Positions 43,950 to 54,448 of a stretch of 64,000 nt of DNA are shown here, in pieces (position 1 is the stretch's first letter; every line of letters starts with the position of its first letter). The notes under the pieces were generated by a model. It did not search any database. It was not told where the DNA came from and worked only from the letters and a program-made list of their open reading frames with translations. The position numbers and the translations under genes are program-made. This stretch comes from Closterium sp. Naga37s-1 (taxonomy: Eukaryota; Streptophyta; Zygnematophyceae; Desmidiales; Closteriaceae): contig CANJKZ010000463.1 in the NCBI GenBank assembly GCA_947471745.1, forward strand, positions 940,001-1,004,000, written 5' to 3'.

Positions 43950-44123
43950 TGTCAGAATGTTATTCTCTAGCCTGTAGTGGGGTGCTCTATAGCGAGTACA
44001 ACCCATCTAGGGTTTGCTATATGTATCCTCATTGCTGCTAGTGAAACCCCCTCTTCTCCTATTTCTCTTTCATATACCCTAAAACCTAGCCATGGCTTCT
44101 TAGCCTAAGCTCATATTCTGTCA

Positions 44124-44162
44124 TGCCATCAGAGCGATACGCTCCTGGCCTGTGGGCCCACC
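44124..44162 (+). promoter_or_regulatory. PBS and GGGCCC leader motif (element M)
   Basis: TGCCATCAGAGC directly follows the LTR. TGGGCCCACC lies at 44153-44162, 17 nt after the PBS. Confidence 0.8.
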
Positions 44163-44319
44163 TGCTTCCGCTGCCCTACTGTGTGTCGCGCGCCCCGTGG
44201 TGCGCGACCTCCTATTTTTCTTCCCGCCATGCGCTCCGGGCGCGTGGCGGTTTTCTGCCCGCCGTGCGTCCCGAGGCGTGCGGCGGGTTCCTGCTTCGTG
44301 CGGTGCCCTGCGGGCCAGC

Positions 44320-44650
44320 GCGCCGGCCCCTCCCGTCACCTCGTCGCGGCGCCTTGGGGGCCCGCGCGCCGGCCCTAACCGTCGCCTCGTCGCGGCGTTT
44401 TGGGGGCCCGCACGCTGGCCTCTCCCGTCGCCTCGTCGCGGCGCTTTGGGGGCCCGCGAGCCGGCCCCTCCCGTCGCCTCGTCGCGGCGCCTTGGGGACC
44501 CGCGAGCCGGCCCCTCCCGTTGCCTCGTCGCGGCGCCTTGGGGGCCGCGCGCCGGCCCCAACCGTCGCCTCGTCGCGGCGCTTTGGGGGCCCGCGCGCGG
44601 TCCCCTCCCGTCGCCCGTCGAAGCGCTCTCGGGGGCCCGCGCGGCTCCCT
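44320..44650 (+). repeat. 46-bp minisatellite in element M
   Basis: About seven copies of a unit built on CGTCGCCTCGTCGCGGCGCT and TTGGGGGCCCGCG. Each good copy also contains GGGCCC. Long Ala/Pro/Arg frames across it are repeat-driven. Confidence 0.88.
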
Positions 44651-45644
44651 AGCTCGTCGCCCGTCGGGGCGCCCTGGTGGTCGCGCCCTTCCCCTCCCCT
44701 CCCTCCTACCTTTCATCTGCAGCAACCCCCCCCCCCCCCCCCCCCCCCTGGAGCAGCCCGCAACTGCAGCAACCGCCCCTGGAGCAGCCCGCACCTGCAA
44801 CGGCCGCCCCTGGAGCAGCCCGCACCTGCAGCCCATCCCGTTCCCCCCCCCCCCCCCCCCCCGTGCATTCCGTGGTGCTGGGGGTGTGGGGTGCCGAGCA
44901 TGGGGGTGGCGGGTGTGGGGGTGGCGGTTATGTGTTCCTCCCCTTGCTCCTCCTCCTCCCTTGTCTCCCACTGCTGCAGCTGTCGCTGAGGGGGGTGGGT
45001 GTGTGGGAGCCTAGGGTTTAGGGTTTAAGGGGGGTGCTGTGGGAGTGGAGCTAGGGTTTGAACAGGGGGTGTGTGAGAGGGGAGTGGGGCAGTTGGAGAA
45101 GGTTGTGTGAAGGTAGCTGTCTTGTCGCCTGCAGCGCCTGTAGTCCGTCGCCCTTGCTTCGGTAGCCAGTGAGCCTGTTGCACCAGTCGCCAGTGGGTCC
45201 GTTGCTCCTGCCGCTCGTCTATAGCCGCGGAGCCAGTCACTCCAGTAGTCCGTCGCCCTTGCTTCGGTAACCTCTGAGTCAGCCGCTCCTGTGCCCGTGC
45301 CTCTGCAGCTTCAGTCGTTGCCTCCCATCTTCTCTCCCTCCACAGTCTCTCCTCCTCCTCACTTGCCCTCTGTGATTAGCTCTAGCTTTGCTTACCTTTG
45401 TGAACTCCTGCTCTATACCTGCTTGCTCATTGTACTGATTACACCCCACTTTGGCTATGGGGGTGTGTCAGAATGTTATTCTCTAGCCTGTAGTGGGGTG
45501 CTCTATAGCGAGTACAACCCATCTAGGGTTTGCTATATGTATCCTCATTGCTGCTAGTGAAACCCCCTCTTCTCCTATTTCTCTTTCATATACCCTAAAA
45601 CCTAGCCATGGCTTCTTAGCCTAAGCTCATATTCTGTCAACTCT

Positions 45645-46504
45645 CCCCCCGATGCATGATCCGCCGGTTGAAACACAATCAATCTTCCTCCACCTCCCAT
45701 CTATTTGCAGGTTCCGGCATCTCCGCATAGGGGGACTTCCAGAAGACTTTTACTGCCGCCTTCCACCTCTCGCTTCCTTGTGCCCAGCATTTCTCCGCTG
45801 CAGGATGTGCAAACAACGTGGCCAGCCCCTGCAGGAAGCCTGCTGCTTTCTCCGCCAGCCACCGACGCGTCCCCTCCAGCTCGCTCAGCAGCTTGCCAAT
45901 CTTACGAACTGCCAAGCCATCCAGGCAGACCTTCGGGTCCATTTGACCCAGCCCCTCATCCTTCCTCGGGAGGCAGGCCAGGTACGCATTCCACAAGATG
46001 AATATTTTCTCCTCCGACGCCTCCCCCCAAGAGACGAAAGCGTGGCAGAGCTTCCTTATCTTATCCCACGTTTTATCCGGCGGCGAGTACACCTGCGCCT
46101 GGAACATCAACACTGGTAAGACGTACCAGCTGACCACCGACACCCTGGTTGTCGTAGTTAAGTATTGCGTCTCCCAATTGCCTAACTCCTCCCTTATCCT
46201 CTCATGTTTTTTCCCAGGATGGTCCGGCATCCCCGCACGACGTAATCCAGACCCCCAGGAGTCTTTCCGGATCTTCTTGCGCAGCCCACTTATACGGGAC
46301 GTCCACCGGCGCCTGCTTACCCCGATTACTCCCCAGCGGCACCACCGATCTCTTGCTGCAGTTCACCTTCAAGCCTGACTGCTTGCCGAAGACATCGAGT
46401 ATCTCCACCGATTCCCTCAGCTGCAGTTCCCCTTTCAGCAAGAAAGAAGTGTCGTTGGCGTACCCAACATATGAGAGCGGCTCCGCTCCCGTTTCCCCAA
46501 CGCC
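45645..46504 (-). pseudogene. LINE reverse transcriptase fragment
   Basis: The minus strand from 46504 opens inside RT: SYVGYANDTSFLL (the YADD catalytic box with the first Asp changed to Asn, codons 46451-46462), then LNVFGKQSGLKVN-type palm/thumb sequence (GKQSGLKVNCSKR), a LLGVWI segment, and a thumb/connection region (TTTTRVSVVSWYVLPVLMFQAQVY, FVSWGEASEEKIFILW). Frame changes occur near 46210. RT would prime at the nicked target. The Asn should abolish polymerisation. Confidence 0.85.
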
Positions 46505-46512
46505 CTAGGAAC

Positions 46513-47340
46513 TGTTAAGGCAGGGCAGAAACAAAATAATAAAAACCCTAGGGACCTGGACACATTTTTGGGAAGGATCAACCCTAAACATGGGAAGGGG
46601 TGTTGTTTTTAGGGTTGATGCCTTCCTGAGTCGCATCCCTTTCCGATTGGGTTTTAGTTTTTTTGGGCGAGGTTTAGTGATATATATACATAAATATATT
46701 CCACATTATCTAGAATGTTCAGGAAATCAAGGGCAAATGCCACCAAATCGTGAGCTCTGTTTTGGAACCAGAATTCGGTCCCGAAAGCGTGTTTTTTGGC
46801 GTATTTTAGGGTTTCTTTCGAACTGTGCACAAGGTGATTTTGGGCGATTGTGAAGTTTTATCAAGTAATCTGAGCCGCACAAACAGTGTGGTAACAAACT
46901 ATTCAACCGTCTATTGTTTCTTCAAACTGCCGATGGACAGTCAGAAGTGAAGTCCCACATCCAGACGCGGCCACTAACCATGGAGATCATCCCGACAAAC
47001 ACCTTGACTCCATGTTACCTCGCCTTCCACCTGAAGTCACGACACGGCCCATTGACCTTCCTGGATTTCCGCCTGCGACACAAAAGTGATCCTATCACGA
47101 GAGTGAGGTCCCTCCCACACCCCCAATTCCCCTCCCTCCCTTCGAATTTTCCTGGCTTGTCCCCATCCACATCCATCCCTCCCCCCCCACCCCACGTTTT
47201 CCCACTGAATTTCGCGACGCCGCATCGATAGTATTTCAACCCCTTCGTTCACTCAAACCTTCATTCGAAGTTGGGTCGTCCTTCTCATTTGTAGTTGGAG
47301 TCGAATCTGGTTACGGAACCCTCTCGAGTCTCGACTCGAG
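46513..47340. other. no recognisable gene
   Basis: About 830 bp of AT-richer sequence, with an ATATATATACATAAATATAT stretch near 46680 and a C-rich run near 47170-47195. Nothing with coding support. Confidence 0.6.
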
Positions 47341-47370
47341 ACACAATGTAAGCTATATATAAATTTGACA
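47341..47370 (-). repeat. 3' LTR stub of element G
   Basis: Only the first 30 bp or so of the sense-strand LTR remain (ends AAATTTGACA). The polypurine tract complement CACCCCCATAGGC follows at 47371. Confidence 0.75.
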
Positions 47371-47597
47371 CACCCCCATAGGCAAAGTGGGGGAGAGCAT
47401 GTGGTCACAAGACCAGTCAAGAAAGGCAAAGCAAGCTCAAGGTGGATCACGAAGTCACCACACATTCTGAGCACAAGCAAAGGGCCAAAAGGCCAGTTCA
47501 CATGCAGAGTTATATAAAAGAGAACAAACAAGACAGTGATCATACCCTAGCAAGTGTAAGCATGCAAGTATATATATAGATCACAGTACAAGCAGAG

Positions 47598-49540
47598 TCA
47601 AGCAGTGAGCAAGTGAGGCAAAGTAGGCACAAGGCCTAACACAGTAGAAAAGCGCTGATGGTCACCAGGTGGAAGTGCCTTGGTGAATATATCAGCAGTG
47701 TTGGCCCTAGTGGCCACGTACGCAAGACGAAGCTGGCCACGCTGCTGCAACTCTCGAGCAAGGAAGTATCGCAGAGCGATGTGCTTCGTTCTGTGCTCCA
47801 ATCTGTGCTCCTGACACAAGGCAATCATGGCCTTGTTGTCTACGTACAGAACTGGAGGCGAACGAGGCTGCTCTCCCAAGTCAGTCAGCAGAAAAGTGAG
47901 CCAGCGTAGCTCCTGTGCAGCCATGGCCCCGGCGTAGATCTCAGCCTCACAACTGGAGCTGAGAACCGAAGGCGAGTGGGTAGACCGCTAGGAAACAGAG
48001 CCGGAACCAAGGCTGAAGGTGTAACCCTGTGACGACCGCTGCGTAGCAGAGTCGTCAACCCAAGAAGCGTCTGCGTGACCAGTGAGGACAACTGGACCCC
48101 GTCCTCCAAGCACGAGCCCCATGCCCGACGTACTGCACAAGTAACGCAGTACCCTCTTTGCAGCATCCCAGTGCACCTTTCGGTGCCTACCGGAAGCAAC
48201 GTAGCGAGCCAGGAGGCTAAGAGGGTACGGGAGATCAGGTTGTGTGCACGTCATCAGGTACATGAGGCAACCCACAAGCTCTGGGTACGGACCACTCGGC
48301 TCTACGGACTCGTCCAAAGGTGGAGCTGAGAGCGAGTGGCTGGTAGACAGAGGAGTGGGCTGTGGCGAGGAGAACTGGAAGCCGAAGCGCTGAAGGACCT
48401 GGCGCACCATGTGTGACTAAGTCAGGGTGATGGTGCGCCGTGCTCTGTCCCAGGTGATCTGCAAGCCAAGATAGCTGCGCAGTTCACCCAGGTCAGTACA
48501 GGTGTGTCTCTTCTGCAGCTTCGACTTCACAAGGGTCAGTGCCTCAGTGTCAGCAGTGGCAAATACCAGGTCGTCAAAATAGACAAGGACGTAGAACAGC
48601 GGCAGCAAGGTGTCGGTGCGTAGAATCGCGACAGGTCAGCAGTAGAAGGAGCAAACCCAAGAGCCGCAAGTGTAGTCCTCAATGTGTCGTGCCACTCGCG
48701 AGGTGCATGGCGGAGACCGTAGACTGGCCGCCGGAGGCTCCACTGGGTACCTGCAGGAAACGACCCAGTGAAGCCAGGTGGGCGGCACAGCCAGATCTCC
48801 TCGTGCAGGCTGCCCTGCAAGAAAGCTGTGCCGAAGTCCAGAGAGTGCAACTCGTAGTCACGCTGAGCAGCGACGTGCACCAACACCCGAAGAGTAGTCA
48901 TCTTCGGGGTGGGGGAGAAGGTCTGGAAGTAGTAAACCCCTTGTTCGCTGATTGAAGCCTCGAGCAACGTAACGCGCCTTGAAGGCAGGCGGAGAACCCG
49001 GCGGCCGCTTCACCCTGAAAATCCACATGCCATCGACTATGTTCACCCCAGGTGGGGGAACCTCGTCGACGTAGGTGCGTGTGGACTTCCAGGATGCCAT
49101 CTTGGCATCCATGGCTGCCTGCCACTGAGAGGAGTAAGGACCTGTAATTGCCTCTGCGTAAGAGCGCGGGGTCGAGATGTCTGGTGCATCCGGGTCTCCC
49201 TCAGGGGCAAGCAGCATGGAAGCGAAACGAGGTACAGCAGCTGCAAGACACTCAAAGTCCTCTTCCCTGTCCTCAAGGACGTCCATGCCAAGAGCACACT
49301 AACCCCCGACGGATGGAGGACTGGCAGACTCGGAATCAGTAACAAGAGCAGTGGTGTAGTCTAGACGACAGGCAGCAGCAAAGTCAAGCACCTCAGCAAC
49401 GAGGGAAGACGCAGCAGCAGACTCAAAGGAAGGGTCAGTGACAGCAGTGGCGAGGACACGAGAGACAGTGGGACTGGTAGCACGAGCGCAGTCAGACTCA
49501 GGTTCAGGTGCGGCAGGAAGAGAGGGCTCAGGGGAGGAGT
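47598..49540 (-). pseudogene. RT-RNase H of element G
   Basis: RT from GVNIVDGMWIF, a frame change near 48950, LDFGTAFLQG, a second shift near 48620, then LVYFDDLVF (codons about 48571-48583), where the usual YVDD has Val changed to Phe. Stops occur at 48417 (Gln) and 47988 (Trp). RNase H has ASWVDDSATQ and an intact 108-codon tail, YVDNKAMIALC...ADIFTKALPPGDHQRF, ending at 47598. Confidence 0.9.
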
Positions 49541-50353
49541 AAGGCTGGTAGAAGACGGGACACCAAGAACCTGCTGAAGCAGGGGAACGAAGTACGGTCG
49601 CGGCCGCACAGTGCCTCCAGGGTCAATAGCTCCAGCTCCTCCAGCTCCAGCGCCTCCCACGCCAGTGCCTCCAACTCCAGCGCCTCCAGCGCCAGTGCCT
49701 CTAACTCCAACTCTTCCAGCTCCAGCGCCTCCAGCGCCAGTGTCACCAGCTCCATCTCCTCCAGCTCCAGCGCCACCAGCGCCAGAGCTTCCAGCTCCAG
49801 CAGCTCCAGGCACCGTAGGGTCTCCAGCTCCAGCGCCACCAACACCACCAGTCCCGGCAGCTCTAGTACCCCTGGTACGAGCACCTCCAGGACCAGAAGC
49901 CGCAGTACCTCCAGTACCACCAGCTGCAGTAGTAACTCCAGCACCTCCAGCGCCTCCAGCTCCGGTAGCTCCACTTCGAAGGCATGCGCGCCGAACAAGC
50001 CACACATACAGCTGCTGCGGAGACAGTCTCGGCGAAGCACCAGCAGGACCTCAAGACGAAGCAACACCCTGAAGCTCAGCACCCCCAGACTCCGCACCCT
50101 CCGACTCAGCACCCCGAGGCTCCACACCCTCAGGCTCAGCACCCCCAGGTTCCTCACCCCTGGGCTCAGCACCCCAAGACCCACCACCCTCAGACTCCGC
50201 AACCCCCTGCTCCGCACCCCCAGACGCAGCACCCCCAGACACAGCACCTCGAGCAGCACCTGAGCCGACAGCTACCTCAAACAGGCGCAATACCAGGGAG
50301 AGGGTCTACCTGAGACACACCTAAGGGAGCAGGACCCTGGGGGGGGAGGGGGT
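49541..50353 (-). pseudogene. integrase-RT repeat linker of element G
   Basis: GGAEP-type block (50290-50051), then WLVRRACLRSGATGAGG followed by GAGGAG/GVGGTG repeats (49980-49610) and a conserved RPRPYFVPLLQQVLGVPSS segment (about 49600-49550). No catalytic motif. The function of the linker is unknown. Confidence 0.75.
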
Positions 50354-50954
50354 CTACCGAAGGGGGACCTGGAGCAAGGAAGAGCGGCGGGGGTGGGGGA
50401 GGGGCAGAGTGGTAGGCGAAGAGATGGTAAAAGGGAACCGACTCGTCAAACGTGACGTCCTAAGAGGGAAAGACACGGCGCGAGGTGGGGTGGTAAAACT
50501 GCCAGCTAGGCGCGTCAGGGGTAAAGCCAAGGAAGACGCAGGGAATAGCGCGGGCAGAGAGCTTGTCCGCGGACGTATCGCGAACAAAGGCACGAGAACC
50601 CCAGACCCGGAACACCGACGCATCGCCAACCTTCCCCGTCCAACGCAGTGTAGGCGAGGTCTCCGGCAAGGAGACATGGGTCCAGAGGTTGAGCTGATGC
50701 GCAGCATACCAGACCGCAAACGGCCACAGAAAATGGGGAGCAGCCGCATGGATCATGGAGGTACGAGCGACCTCCATGACTAAGCCAATGCGGCGCTCAG
50801 CAATCCCATTTTGCTGAGGGGAGGCCGGAAGCGTGAACGACTGGAGAATGCCCTCCCCACGAGAAAAGTCCCTCAAGAGGTCGGAGGAGAACTCACCACC
50901 TCTGTCAGAGTGCAGACGTAGGACTGGAAGGTCCGTACTGAACCGCTCGCGGAG
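50354..50954 (-). pseudogene. integrase core/C-terminus of element G
   Basis: Continues from the TAG at 50955 (ancestral Gln in RLQLRERF): HSDRGGEF, MRDFSRGEG, QQNGIAERR and VFRVWGSRAFVRD, ending near the QFYHPTSRRVF motif at about 50460. TAG follows at 50460, where sisters have Gln in PSQDV. Confidence 0.86.
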
Positions 50955-52161
50955 CTAGAGACGGACTGCGCGGATCCAAGGGATCAAGACATCAACGACC
51001 TGACCCTTGCTGCGCAAGGGGAAGACCGTGGTGTACCGCGTGTACTCGTCAACAACCAGCAGAAAGTAGCGCTCGCGGCCCTGTCCACTGACGCGGGCTG
51101 GGCCCCACACGTCCATGTGGAGAGTCTGCAGGGGAGCAGTCGTCGGGGGAAACGAGGAGGAGTGAGGAGCGGCGCGCTGCCGCCCCTCGACGCAAGGAAG
51201 GTAGGGCGGGGCAGGCGAGGTCGGGAGGGGAGGCAGAGACCTGGGAAGACAGAAAACAAGGAGACAGGAATGCATGCCACAAAGGCGTGGCAGGGAGGGG
51301 TGACCCAGGCGGTGGTGCCACAGAAGAGTCTGGTGCGACAAGAGGTGACACGAGCAAGGGGGTGCTACCTGACCTGACGCGGACACCTGAGCAGACGCAG
51401 CTACCTGAGGAGGCTCGGTGGGCAGTATGTACAGACTCGACCCTGGCCGACGAGTGAACGTGGCCAGGTGATGACCCGTCCGTGTACACGTGCAGATCGA
51501 CACACGCTGACCCCCAGGAGTGGTGGTATTGACCATCGCATCCTGGAGGGCAGCGGTACTCACCAAGTTCGTAGAGAACGAGGGGAGGTGAAGACCTGAC
51601 AGTGAGCCAGACGGAACCGCCGGACACGGGAGGACAGTGGAGGAACGGGCAACGACCGGGCCCCCAGAGGGTTCAGCCAGTTGGACCGGGACAGGTGCAG
51701 GGAGAGGAGTGAGAGTGGTGCTGTCACGAAAGAAACAGCGTGAGGCACCTGAGTCTAGCGTGAAGGTGTGCAAGGCCTCAGCAGGCGCAATACCAGGTAG
51801 AATAGACTCACTAGCACCTAGAGCAGCACACTCTATTCCTGTGTCTGGCGGAACACACCGGTAACAGTCAACCTCGGCACTAGCAGACAAAGCATACATA
51901 GCAGAAAGAATAGCATCATAGTCTAGGTCAAAGATCGCAACACCAGACCTAAGCAGCTCTGCCCAGTGGGGGCGCTCGACGTCGTCACCAAACTCAGCGC
52001 GCGAAGCGTCGTCGAGACGGGAGAAGCAGCGGTGCTGCGTGTGCGCCTTCCCGCATGTCTGACCAGCACGGTCACTTATGCGAATGACATTCGGGCAGCT
52101 CACACTACCCCCAGACGCCCCACGCTGAAACAACCACTCACGAAGCTGCTGGGGCGAAGGG
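50955..52161 (-). pseudogene. Gag C-term-protease-integrase N-term of element G
   Basis: A 392-codon open frame from MFQRGASGG, the longest undisturbed protease-integrase junction in the window. The Gag finger is CPNVIRISDRAGQTCGKAHTQHRC. The protease is LDSGASRCFF (about 51770-51740). A spacer with AASAQVSASGQV follows and reads Gln where B and D have TAG. Then come the pre-integrase finger and MDVWGPARV. It ends at TAG 50955-50957. It shows that protease and integrase are normally fused in one frame. Confidence 0.9.
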
Positions 52162-52293
52162 TGTCAGAACATTATAGCTTTTACATTTGTGTAGGCTATA
52201 GTGGGGTTGCCCATGGAGGGTACAACCCAATTAGGGTTAGTACTTGTACCCAACTCTTTCATAGTTCATTCATTCTCGTTCATTCTCTTGACA
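52162..52293 (+). repeat. 5' LTR of element H
   Basis: 132 bp, TGTCAGAACATT...TCTTGACA. By my count 14 positions differ from the LTR at 58795-58926. Confidence 0.9.
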
Positions 52294-52545
52294 TGGTATC
52301 AGAGCTTGTGGGTTGCCTCATGTACCTGATGGCGTGCACACGACCTGACCTCGCGTACCCTCTCAGCCTTCTGGCTCGCTACGTGGCTCCCGATAGGCAC
52401 CGAAAGGTACACTGGGATGCTGCAAAGAGGGTACTGCGCTACTTGTGCAGTACGTCAGGCATGGGGCTCGTGCTTGGAGGACGGGGTCCAGTTGTCCTCA
52501 CCGGTCACGCAGATGCCTCGTGGGTTGACGACTCAGCTACGCAGC
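52294..52545 (+). other. PBS followed by misplaced RNase H fragment
   Basis: TGGTATCAGAGC (52294-52305) abuts the LTR. From its CAGAGC the sequence continues as RT/RNase H coding (ELVGCLMYLMACTRPDL ... ASWVDDSATQ), matching 57893-58138 of the same element, and stops at ACGCAGC. The leader then restarts with a second PBS. Confidence 0.88.
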
Positions 52546-52602
52546 TGGTTTCAGAGCAGGTCCTCCGCTAGGACCAAAAAAAAAAATCCTTGGGCCCACC
52601 AC
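52546..52602 (+). promoter_or_regulatory. second PBS and GGGCCC leader motif (element H)
   Basis: TGGTTTCAGAGC (52546-52557) is followed by the normal family leader. TGGGCCCACCAC lies at 52591-52602. Confidence 0.85.
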
Positions 52603-52609
52603 TACCCTG

Positions 52610-53115
52610 CTCCTAGGCCCGTCGCCCCTAGGCTCGTCGACCCTAGCCTACGCGCGCCTGGCCCGTCGACCCTAGCCTACGCCCCCGGCCCGTCGACCCT
52701 AGCCTACGCGCGCCCGGCCCGTCGCCCCTAGTCTACGCGCCCGGCCCGTCGCCCCTAGCCTACGCGCGCCCGGTCCGTCAACCCTAGCCTATGCGGCCCG
52801 TCAACCCCTAGCCCTAGGCCCGTCGACCCCTAGCCCAGCGCCCGGCCCTGTCCTTAGCCCGCACCCGGCCCGTCGACACCTAGCCACGCGCCCGGCCCCG
52901 TCGCCACCTAGCCCGCGCCCACCCCCCCCCTCGTCGACCCCTAGCTACGCGCCCGCCCGCCCCCCCCGTCGACCCCTAGCCCGCGCCCGGCCCCGTCGGC
53001 CCCTAGCCCCGTGCCCTGCCCCGTCCCTAGCCCCGCGCTCGGCCCTGCCGACCCCTAGCCCCGCGCCCGGCCCAGTCGACCCCTAGCCCGCGCCCAGCCC
53101 CTCGGCCCCTTAGCC
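52610..53115 (+). repeat. C-rich minisatellite leader of element H
   Basis: GGCCCGTCGCCCCTAGCCTA and GCGCGCCC-type units, the complement of the A and D repeats. Confidence 0.9.
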
Positions 53116-53174
53116 CCACTGTCACTGCTGCTATTGCTACAGCTGCTACTGCTAATCCTGCGTGCTGCACAGCT

Positions 53175-54425
53175 ATGGCTTCGCTTCGGGTTCTTGCGTT
53201 TGATCATGAGGGTAGACCGGTTCAGTTTGACACGTGGCTCGACGACCTGCAGCTGTACCTACTGAGCGATTCTAAGGATAGTGTCTCGCTATTTGACCTT
53301 GCGTCAGGCGCTTCTACTGCCCCTCCGGCCACAACTGACTCTTCGACTCGCTCACAGTGGCTTACTCGCGACGCTGCTGCCCGCTTAGCCATTCGCAACC
53401 ACCTGCCATTAGCTGAATGCGCTCACTTTGGACAGCACAGGACAGCGCAGGCGCTGTACGACGCTGTCGGCACTCGCTACTCCTCCCCTGCCACTGCTGC
53501 TCTAGGCCGCCTCCTTCTGCCCTACCTGTTCCCCGAGCTGTCCGCCTTTGCCACAGTTGAGGACCTGGTTGCCCACCTTCGTGCTAGTGACGCTCGCTAC
53601 CGCGCTGCCGTTCCTCCTGAGTTCCTTGACAGGAACCCGCCCCCGATGTACATCACTCTCTACTTTATAGTCACCCGCCTCCCTGACTCTCTTCGCTCTG
53701 TCAGGGACCACTTCCTCTCTCTTGACCCCACCTCCCTCACTGTTGACCTCCTCGAGCAGCATCTCCTCGTAGCTGAGACTAGTGCAGTTGCTGTAGGTGC
53801 TGCTTGTGGCACTCCGCGCCCGCCCTTCTTTGAGGGGTGTTCCCCCTCCCCCCTTGCCCCCTCCTACGCCTCTGCTGCTGCTGCAGACGTCTCTGTTCCT
53901 GAGGACGTCGGGGCTGCTTCTGCTAGTGCGAAGCGCCGCAGCAGCAAGGGCAAGGGTGGCTGGGGTGGTGGTGGTGGCAGCGGTGGTTGTGGTGGGGGCA
54001 GCAGTGGAGGTGGTGGCGGCGGTGGGACTGGTGGCGGGAGTGGGGGCTCTGGTGGCGGTAGTGGAGGCAGCGGTGGGAGTGGCGGCAGTGGAGGCGGTGG
54101 GACTGGTGGCGGTGGGACTGGCACTCGGCATGTCGGTTCTAGGGGTGGCCAGCGTCAGCAGCAGCAGCGTCGGAGCGAGACCCCGTCTCCCCAGCAGCTT
54201 CGTGAGTCGTTTCTGCGTGGGGCGTCTAGGGGTAGTTGCCCGTATGACATTCGCACGGGTGACCGTGCTGGTCAGACTTGCGGGCGGCTCCACACTCAGC
54301 ACCGCTGCTTCTCCCGCCTCGACGTTGCTTGGCGTGCTGACGTCGAGCTCCCTCGCTGGGTGACGACGTCGAGCTCCCTCGCTGGGCAGATCTGCTTAAG
54401 TCTAGGATTGCTATCTTTGACCTAG
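53175..54425 (+). pseudogene. gag of element H
   Basis: 416 codons from the ATG at 53175. Capsid-like domain (residues about 1-250), Gly/Ser tract (about 265-325), SPQQLRES and the finger CPYDIRTGDRAGQTCGRLHTQHRC (C-X13-C-X3-H-X4-C). Near 54335-54385 the segment TCGAGCTCCCTCGCTGGG is duplicated, which breaks the frame into the protease. The Gag part up to the finger looks undamaged, the best-preserved main-family Gag here. Confidence 0.9.
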
Positions 54426-54448
54426 ACTTTGATGCTATTCTTTCTGCT

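Larger units (their letters stand above)
43950..45639 (+). mobile_element. non-autonomous LTR element M (1690 bp)
   Basis: LTRs of 174 bp (43950-44123 and 45466-45639) are identical by my comparison, TGTCAGAATG...TTCTGTCA. PBS TGCCATCAGAGC (44124-44135), polypurine tract GGCTATGGGGGTG (45453-45465), and target duplication ACTCT (43945-43949 and 45640-45644). The interior has a 46-bp minisatellite and Gly/C-rich low-complexity DNA but no gag or pol. Its LTR shares a core block with the copia LTRs here. Identical LTRs indicate recent insertion, so a helper was active recently. Confidence 0.93.
42612..46504 (-). mobile_element. 5'-truncated LINE (non-LTR retrotransposon)
   Basis: The minus-strand poly(A) tail appears as 19 T at 42612-42630. 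The coding part runs from RT at about 46500 down to about 42732. The 5' end is truncated inside RT. The duplication CTAGGAAC flanks it (42604-42611 and 46505-46512), as produced by target-primed reverse transcription. The LTR element M sits inside at 43950-45639. Confidence 0.9.
47341..52161 (-). mobile_element. Ty1/copia element G (main family), 5'-truncated
   Basis: From 52161 down: Gag C-terminus, protease, integrase, linker, RT, RNase H, polypurine tract and LTR stub. Gag is cut at 52161, exactly where the LTR of element H begins. The rest of G's gag is not found beyond H at 58927, so this is not a simple insertion of H. Confidence 0.9.

Noticed and set aside
44123-45021. Ala/Pro/Arg-rich frames of up to 288 codons in element M
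   Set aside because: They follow the 46-bp minisatellite and C runs, several frames are open at once, and nothing resembles Gag or Pol.
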